Shown piece after piece: positions 7,321-11,812 of a DNA stretch of 13,894 nt (position 1 is its first letter; each line of letters opens with the position of its first letter). The translations under genes were made by a program, and so were the position numbers. The DNA comes from DATGMB01 sp035293845 (GTDB lineage Bacteria > Acidobacteriota > Terriglobia > Bryobacterales > Bryobacteraceae). The notes beneath the pieces were generated by a model. The model was not told the origin of the DNA, did no database searches, and saw only the letters and a list, made by a program, of their open reading frames with translations. The stretch lies in the NCBI GenBank assembly GCA_035293845.1, contig DATGMB010000072.1, positions 1 through 13,894 on the forward strand. The letters run 5' to 3'.

Positions 7321-8315
7321 GCCACTTCCCTCAACGGCAGCCGGTAACGGAAAATCAACCGCCGCACTTCCGCGGGCGGAAGCTTGCGGATGCGGTCAAC
7401 CTCCGCGCGTTTGCGCCACATGCGGCCGGCCATGCGGAGAGCGGCGAGGTCGCCGCGAGCCACCGCACCCAGGATCGCCACCTTGCCCGCGATGCCCGGG
7501 AAATGCGCCGTATCCCCGGCGCCGCGCCCGGCCAGCACCGCTCCGGCTGCCAGCCGCAGCGCGAAATAGAACGGGTTCAGCCACAGCAGGCTCACCGGAA
7601 AAAGCTTGAGCGCCAGCAACACGCGGTTGCGCTCGATCAGCGCCAGGCGCTCGGCCGAATCCTTGCCCATGGTGGCGCCGCGGTGGTGCCGCACTACAGC
7701 GCGCGGCGCGTAGATGCAGGTCCAGCCGGCGATGCGCGCGCGCAGCCCGAGCTCCGCGTCGTCGCCGTATGCGAAGAAATCCTCGTCGAAGCCGCCGATG
7801 CGGTCGAGCATGGCTTTACGGTACATGGCGGCGCAGCCGTCCGGCCAGGCCACTTCCTCCTCGCGGTCGAACTGCCCGCAGTCGATCGCGCCGGAGCCGC
7901 GGCCGCGATTCTGGCCATCCGGGAAAATCAGGTGGCCGGCCTTATCGATGCGGCGCGGGTCCTCCCACACCAGGATTTTGCTGGCGGCCATGCCAATCTC
8001 GGGCCGGCCGGCGCAGGCGCGATGGAGCTCGGCCAGCCAGCCGGGCTCGGCTTCGGCATCGTTATTGAGCAGGGCCACGAATTCACCGCGCGCGGCGGCG
8101 ATCCCCTGGTTATTGGCGGCGCAGAAACCGCGGTTTTCGGTATTGCGGATTACGCGCGCGGCGAATTCCCGCTCCGCCATCTCGGCCGATCCGTCGGAGG
8201 AGCCGTTATCCACGACGATGGTCTCGAACGTCACGTCTGACTGACGTTTGAGCGATGCGAGACAGGCGCGCAGCAGCTCGCGGCGGTTCCAGTTCACGAC
8301 CACGACCGAGATCAA
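7317..8315 (-). CDS. Family 2 glycosyltransferase, rhamnosyltransferase-like
   Basis: This encodes 332 residues. The GT-A fold starts at once with ISVVVVNWN (2-10), then VVDNGSSDGS (34-43), the nucleotide-binding NRGFCAANNQG (61-71), a DXD-equivalent LLNNDAE (82-88), and the catalytic-base region GFDEDFFAYGDDAELGLR (175-192). HHRGAT (210-215) is typical of the WcaA/rhamnosyltransferase-like branch found in O-antigen and capsule loci. Hydrophobic residues about 230-265 may anchor the C-terminus to the membrane. The TTG start at 8315 is fixed by an in-frame TAG four codons upstream and by the first strand starting directly after it. It forms a two-gene unit with the GT39-like gene, converging on the radical SAM/glycosyltransferase set. 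Confidence 0.88.
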   Translation of the reverse strand: MISVVVVNWNRRELLRACLASLKRQSDVTFETIVVDNGSSDGSAEMAEREFAARVIRNTENRGFCAANNQGIAAARGEFVALLNNDAEAEPGWLAELHRACAGRPEIGMAASKILVWEDPRRIDKAGHLIFPDGQNRGRGSGAIDCGQFDREEEVAWPDGCAAMYRKAMLDRIGGFDEDFFAYGDDAELGLRARIAGWTCIYAPRAVVRHHRGATMGKDSAERLALIERNRVLLALKLFPVSLLWLNPFYFALRLAAGAVLAGRGAGDTAHFPGIAGKVAILGAVARGDLAALRMAGRMWRKRAEVDRIRKLPPAEVRRLIFRYRLPLREVA

Positions 8316-8483
8316 GTGCTTATCCTAACAGCTTGCCCGAACGAGCGAGGCCGGGCCGGCGGGGGAGCCGCGGGGTATTCGTGCGCGCGCCGCCGCCCGC
8401 CGCCAGTTGACACGGCAATTCCCTTCATGCCCGTGCATCTCCCGGTGTACTATGGACTTAGGGGATTAGGATAACCCGCCCTT
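8316..8483. promoter_or_regulatory. Divergent promoter region with matching TTAGGATAA motifs
   Basis: This separates the divergent glycosyltransferase (-) and RodZ-like (+) genes. TTAGGATAA lies at 8466-8474 on + and, inverted, at 8320-8328 on -, shortly before each start codon. On the - strand the TAGGAT within it ends six bases before the TTG start. For the + gene, TACTAT (8448-8453) is a plausible -10, giving a leader of about 24 bases that holds AGGGG and AGGA. A perfect TTGACA at 8407-8412 lies 35 bases from TACTAT, too far to pair with it. Confidence 0.4.
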
Positions 8484-9635
8484 ATGACCTCCCTTGGCGA
8501 GACGTTACGCCGCGAGCGGCAGAAGCGTAACTTCGATCTCGATCAGATTTCCCGCGAATTGAAAATCTCCTCGCGTTTCCTGGAAGCGATCGAAGAAGAG
8601 CGATTCGATCAGCTGCCGGCGCCGGTGTTTGCCAAGAGCTTCGTGCGCCAGTACGCCACGCTGCTGGAACTGGATGCCGAGGAACTCGTCGCGGAGGTGC
8701 AGCGCCGCATTGCTCCCGAGCCGCCTCCCGACCAGCCGCTGAAGCCGCCTCACGAACCGCTGGGCTCCGTCGAAGAACTGCATCTGCCGCGCGTCGAGGA
8801 ATGGGAATCGGTGGGCGATCGCCGGGGCTGGTCTTCGTCGCTGCCGGCGCTCGCGATGGTGGTCGCAGTCATGATGGTGTGCTCCGGTGTGTACGCCTTC
8901 TGGCAGCATTCGCGTCGCCAGTCGTCGCCCCAGGAAACAGCGCGCACGGCCGAAGTGACGCCGCCCCCGATGCAGCCCGTGCCGCAAGCTGCGCAGCCGG
9001 CCGCGCCGGGCGCTCCAGCCGCCGGGAATGGGCCCGCTGCCGCCACCATACCGGCGGCAGGTGCCGCGGAGCCGCATCCGGGCGAGATGGCCGCCGCAGA
9101 ACCCGCCGCCATACCGCCTTCACAGCGCGCGGCGGCGCCGGCGGCGCCGCCCCCCGCACAAACCGCTGCGGCAACGGCTGCGGCGCAGCAGCCGAATCCC
9201 GCGCCAGCCGCCGCCCCGCCCAATGCGGCAGCGGTTAACGCGGCGGCGCCCGCCACCACAGCAGGCGCGGCCCCTGCGACAGCGGATGCGAATCGCGCCG
9301 ATCCCAACGCCGCGGCCGCAACGCCGGGCAAGGGCCCCGTGAAAATCGAGATCACCGCAACCGAGCCCGTTTGGGTAATGGCGCGCTCCAACGGGAAATA
9401 CATCTTCTCCGGCACGATCGATGCCAACCAGACGAAATCGGTCGAAGCGGATGGGACCTTGCTGTTGCGCGTCGGTAACGCGGGCGGAGTGAGCATCAAT
9501 TTCAACGGAAAAACGCTCAACAACCTGGGGCCGAAGGGGCAGGTGCGCGATATTCAGTTCACTTCCGGCGGCTTCCAAATGGTGGCCGCGCCCAAACCGC
9601 CCTCGCCTCCACCGGCTCCGGGCGAGCCGCGCTGA
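8484..9635 (+). CDS. rodZ: RodZ-like cell-shape protein (HTH_25, one membrane span, DUF4115)
   Basis: This encodes 383 residues in classic RodZ order. Residues 1-72 are an Xre-type helix-turn-helix (GETLRRERQKR, then EERFDQLPAPVFAKSFVRQY at 38-57, a hallmark of the family). Residues about 118-139 form a single membrane span. Residues 150-283 are an unusually long Ala/Pro-rich linker. Residues about 285-363 are a DUF4115 domain (VKIEITATEPVWVMARSNG) that lies in the periplasm. RodZ links MreB filaments to the elongation machinery and supports rod shape. The ATG start is preceded by a weak AGGA. Its neighbour is pgsA, as in Bacillus where the RodZ homologue ymfM precedes pgsA, but here the two face each other and overlap by 82 bp at their 3' ends. 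The gene symbol rests on domain layout, not on a database match. Confidence 0.88.
   Translation: MTSLGETLRRERQKRNFDLDQISRELKISSRFLEAIEEERFDQLPAPVFAKSFVRQYATLLELDAEELVAEVQRRIAPEPPPDQPLKPPHEPLGSVEELHLPRVEEWESVGDRRGWSSSLPALAMVVAVMMVCSGVYAFWQHSRRQSSPQETARTAEVTPPPMQPVPQAAQPAAPGAPAAGNGPAAATIPAAGAAEPHPGEMAAAEPAAIPPSQRAAAPAAPPPAQTAAATAAAQQPNPAPAAAPPNAAAVNAAAPATTAGAAPATADANRADPNAAAATPGKGPVKIEITATEPVWVMARSNGKYIFSGTIDANQTKSVEADGTLLLRVGNAGGVSINFNGKTLNNLGPKGQVRDIQFTSGGFQMVAAPKPPSPPPAPGEPR
9131..9151 (+). repeat. Perfect GC hairpin inside the Ala/Pro linker
   Basis: GGCGGCGCC (9131-9139) and GGCGCCGCC (9143-9151) form a 9-bp all-GC stem with a 3-base loop within the RodZ linker coding sequence. It is most simply a by-product of Ala/Pro codons in GC-rich DNA. 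Confidence 0.6.
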
Positions 9636-10282
9636 CGAAGCAACTGCCGCTGCTGGCGCAGCAGATCGCGCTGCCTGCGGCGCTCGAGAGCGAGGAGTTC
9701 GCGGCGCCGCCTGCTCTTCACGCGCTCGTCGATCTTGTGCCAGAATTTGCGGAAATAACTCACCGCGGAGAGAATCGCGAAGAAGATCACGGCCCACATC
9801 ATCGCGATCGCCGGCGCGTGGAGGGCGCGATGGCGGATGCTCAGCAGCAGGCAGGCAATGGCCGCCACCTGCGCCGCCATTTTGGTTTTACCCAGATCGC
9901 TGGCCTTGATGGTGTAGCCTTCGGCGGCGGCGATGCTGCGCAGGCCGGAAATGGCGAACTCGCGGCCCACCACCAGGATGGCCATCCAGCCGGGGAGGAT
10001 GCCGATCTCGACCAGCGAAATCAGGGCCGCGGAAACCAGCAGCTTATCCGCGATGGGATCGAGCAGAGTGCCGATGGTCGTGACCTGCTTCCATCGGCGG
10101 GCGAGATAGCCATCCAGAAGGTCCGTTCCGGCGGCGGCGAGAAATACGGCCAGTGCCAGCCAGTCGTTGGTGATGAGCACGCCGCCAACCTGAAACGAAA
10201 AGAGGTTTTCTTCGACCATCGCTGCCACGAGCAGCGGGACGAAGAAGATACGGAGGATGGTCAGCGAGTTGGGAAGATTCAT
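9554..10282 (-). CDS. pgsA: CDP-diacylglycerol--glycerol-3-phosphate 3-phosphatidyltransferase
   Basis: PgsA makes phosphatidylglycerophosphate from CDP-diacylglycerol and glycerol-3-phosphate, the committed step to phosphatidylglycerol and cardiolipin, in the inner membrane. From ATG 10282 the protein has 242 residues and begins MNLPNSLTILRI, the usual PgsA N-terminus; the TTG at 10294 would add four residues and overlaps the likely -10. The CDP-alcohol phosphotransferase motif is complete: Asp54-x2-Asp57-Gly58-x2-Ala61-Arg62, then Gly71-x3-Asp75-x3-Asp79. GREFAISGLRS (105-115) is also family-typical. Several membrane spans are evident. PgsA is usually about 180-190 residues; here a basic, possibly coiled tail (about 183-218) and a Gly-rich end add some 50. 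The end is read antisense to the RodZ-like gene. The enzyme is essential in most bacteria, so the gene is probably live. Confidence 0.92.
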   Translation of the reverse strand: MNLPNSLTILRIFFVPLLVAAMVEENLFSFQVGGVLITNDWLALAVFLAAAGTDLLDGYLARRWKQVTTIGTLLDPIADKLLVSAALISLVEIGILPGWMAILVVGREFAISGLRSIAAAEGYTIKASDLGKTKMAAQVAAIACLLLSIRHRALHAPAIAMMWAVIFFAILSAVSYFRKFWHKIDERVKSRRRRELLALERRRQRDLLRQQRQLLRQRGSPGAGGGEGGLGAATIWKPPEVN

Positions 10283-10293
10283 CGCCCACCCCA

Positions 10294-10323
10294 AATATAA
10301 GGCTTTCGAGCGCCCGGCAACAA
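10294..10323 (-). promoter_or_regulatory. Promoter for pgsA
   Basis: On the - strand, TTGTTG (10323-10318) and TATATT (10299-10294) are 18 bases apart, a good sigma70-type match. The expected +1 near 10287 is just ahead of the ATG at 10282, giving a very short leader. It excludes the TTG at 10294 as start. The rest of 10283-10493 holds only the candidate -10 of the sulfatase-family gene. Confidence 0.5.
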
Positions 10324-10475
10324 CTGCGGGCGGCCGCGTACGGTTTCGGGCGCCGGGCGGCGGATAGCTTCGAGGGAGGATCGTGCCCTGCGACGCGGTG
10401 GCAGTGTTCAGGCGGCGCCGGCGGCCCGCGCAACGGCTTCAGGACCGGAAGCGCAGTTGGGCAGACGGCGGGGCT

Positions 10476-10481
10476 TATACT
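10476..10481 (+). promoter_or_regulatory. -10-like TATACT before the sulfatase-family gene
   Basis: TATACT matches five of six consensus bases and lies 12 bases before the ATG at 10494. GGGAG at 10482-10486 could serve as a ribosome binding site with a 7-base spacer. TTGGGC upstream (10457-10462) is only 13 bases away, too close for a normal -35. Confidence 0.4.
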
Positions 10482-10493
10482 GGGAGTTCACCC

Positions 10494-11657
10494 ATGCCTG
10501 TATCGCGCCGCAAATTCCTGGCCGGCAGCCTGGCGCTGCCTGCGATCGCCGCCAAAAAGAAGGCCTCCGCTCCGGAGCGGCCGAATATCGTGCTGCTGGT
10601 GGCCGACAACGTGCCCGACTGGGTCCTTGGAACCTACGGCAATAAGGATATCCACACGCCGAATATCGACCGGCTGGCGCAAATGGGGCTGCGGTTTCAA
10701 AACCATATTACGGCGTCGCCCTCCTGGGCGCAGGGCCGCCAGGCGCTGTTCACGGGCCGCACCACGAGGCAGCAGGCCGAGAACGCGCCGAAAATCGACG
10801 CCGTGCTCGGCGGCGCGGGTTACACGTGCGAATGGGCCGGCATCCCGGCCGTGCCGAAGTTTCTGGATTCGCAGGCGCCCGGGAAGCCATTCTTTTTGGG
10901 CGTCATTCTCCCCAGCCCGCGTCCGCCTTACACGAACATCCCTCAGAGCTACGTTGACCTGTACGCCGCGGCGAAATTCGACACGTTCAGCCACGACCGG
11001 GCGGCCGCGAATGCCGCGGTCGGCAAGGAGATGCTGGCGGACATCACCGGCAGCCTCCGCAAATACGCCGCCGCGCTGACGGCCATGGATGCCGACCTCC
11101 AGACGGTCGTCGCGAAGGTGTACGAGCGCAAACTCGCGGACAACACGCTGATCATCTTCACCTCGACCTGCGGCGCGCTGCTCGGACGCCACGGGCTGTG
11201 GGATGCGGGCGATGGCTCGCAGCCGCCGAACATGTATGAGGAATCGGTCAAAACGCCGATGATCTGGAGTTGGCCAGGGCACGTGCCGGCCATGGGGGAG
11301 CGGCCCGAGGTGGTCTCCAGCTGCGATTTCCTGCCCACCCTCTGCGATCTCACCGGCGCGGCGGCGCCGGCCGGTTTGGGCGGGGCGAGCTATCTGCTGC
11401 TCGCGACCGGCAAGCCGCTGCCGAAAAAGCAACGCTGGAAGAGCACGGTCTTTGCGGCGCTGGGGAACACCGCCATGGCGCGTGCCGATCGGTATAAGCT
11501 GGTCGAGCGCGACGGCGGCAAAGGTCCGGGCGAGTTGTACGATCTCGTCGCAGACCCGGGCGAGGCGGCGAATCAGTACGACAATCCGCAGTATCTGACC
11601 GTGCGTCAGGGGCTCTCCGGCGAGCTCGCCGCATGGAAGCAGAAGTATGGCGGGTAG
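10494..11657 (+). CDS. Tat-exported sulfatase-family protein, probably catalytically inactive
   Basis: This encodes 387 residues from ATG 10494; the open frame upstream to 10383 lacks any domain, whereas this ATG puts a twin-arginine signal (SRRKFLAGSLALPAIAA, 4-20) at the N-terminus. The alkaline phosphatase/sulfatase fold is clear: NIVLLVADN (31-39), HTPNIDRLAQMGLRFQN (54-70), ALFTGR (84-89), MYEESVKTP (247-255), DFLPTLCDLTG (278-288) and ELYDLVADPGE (347-357). The active site is not. The Cys/Ser-x-Pro-x-Arg position that matures to formylglycine reads Trp78-Ala-Gln-Gly-Arg82; the Asp-Asp pair is Asp38-Asn39; the usual DPHPP reads SPRPP (141-145); the TSDHG segment reads TSTCG (224-228). 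At 387 residues it is also shorter than the usual 450-550. It is probably a non-hydrolytic, perhaps binding, periplasmic protein. The frame is intact, so it is not a simple pseudogene. Confidence 0.82.
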   Translation: MPVSRRKFLAGSLALPAIAAKKKASAPERPNIVLLVADNVPDWVLGTYGNKDIHTPNIDRLAQMGLRFQNHITASPSWAQGRQALFTGRTTRQQAENAPKIDAVLGGAGYTCEWAGIPAVPKFLDSQAPGKPFFLGVILPSPRPPYTNIPQSYVDLYAAAKFDTFSHDRAAANAAVGKEMLADITGSLRKYAAALTAMDADLQTVVAKVYERKLADNTLIIFTSTCGALLGRHGLWDAGDGSQPPNMYEESVKTPMIWSWPGHVPAMGERPEVVSSCDFLPTLCDLTGAAAPAGLGGASYLLLATGKPLPKKQRWKSTVFAALGNTAMARADRYKLVERDGGKGPGELYDLVADPGEAANQYDNPQYLTVRQGLSGELAAWKQKYGG

Positions 11658-11682
11658 GGGCAGAACCAAGCCGCGCAAAACG

Positions 11683-11717
11683 CAAAACCGCTAAAATTAG
11701 CGGTTTTGGATTTTTTG
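11683..11717. terminator. Two-way intrinsic terminator
   Basis: CAAAACCGCTAA (11683-11694) pairs with TTAGCGGTTTTG (11697-11708), followed on + by GATTTTTTG. It starts 25 bases after the sulfatase-family stop. Read on -, the same stem is followed by TTTTGCGTTTT, so it can also stop transcription from the PIG-L-type gene on the other side. Confidence 0.75.
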
Positions 11718-11736
11718 ATTTCTTGGAATCAGTAAC

Positions 11737-11771
11737 TTAGCGTAACGAATCGCTAATCCTTAGCGGTTTTT
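11737..11771 (+). terminator. Second hairpin of the terminator cluster
   Basis: CGCTAA (11751-11756) pairs with TTAGCG (11760-11765) across a TCC loop, with a few further A-T and G-T pairs below, followed by GTTTTTCG. An alternative pairing joins TTAGCG at 11737-11742 with the same CGCTAA. TTAGCGGTTTT at 11760-11770 repeats 11697-11707 exactly. Confidence 0.55.
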
Positions 11772-11812
11772 CGTTTGCCAACCGCCTGGGCAGCCGCGAG
11801 TCGGCCTGTTAA

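Noticed and set aside
7017..8240. Open frame of 407 codons on + opposite the GT39-like and GT2 genes
   Set aside because: Arg/Gly/His-rich with no domain. It is the shadow of two clear glycosyltransferases on -.
8407..8453. TTGACA with TACTAT as a promoter
   Set aside because: The hexamers are 35 bases apart, about twice the workable spacing, so they were not called as a pair.
10383..10493. N-terminal extension of the sulfatase-family frame by 37 codons
   Set aside because: It would bury the twin-arginine signal internally, and a -10-like TATACT lies inside it.
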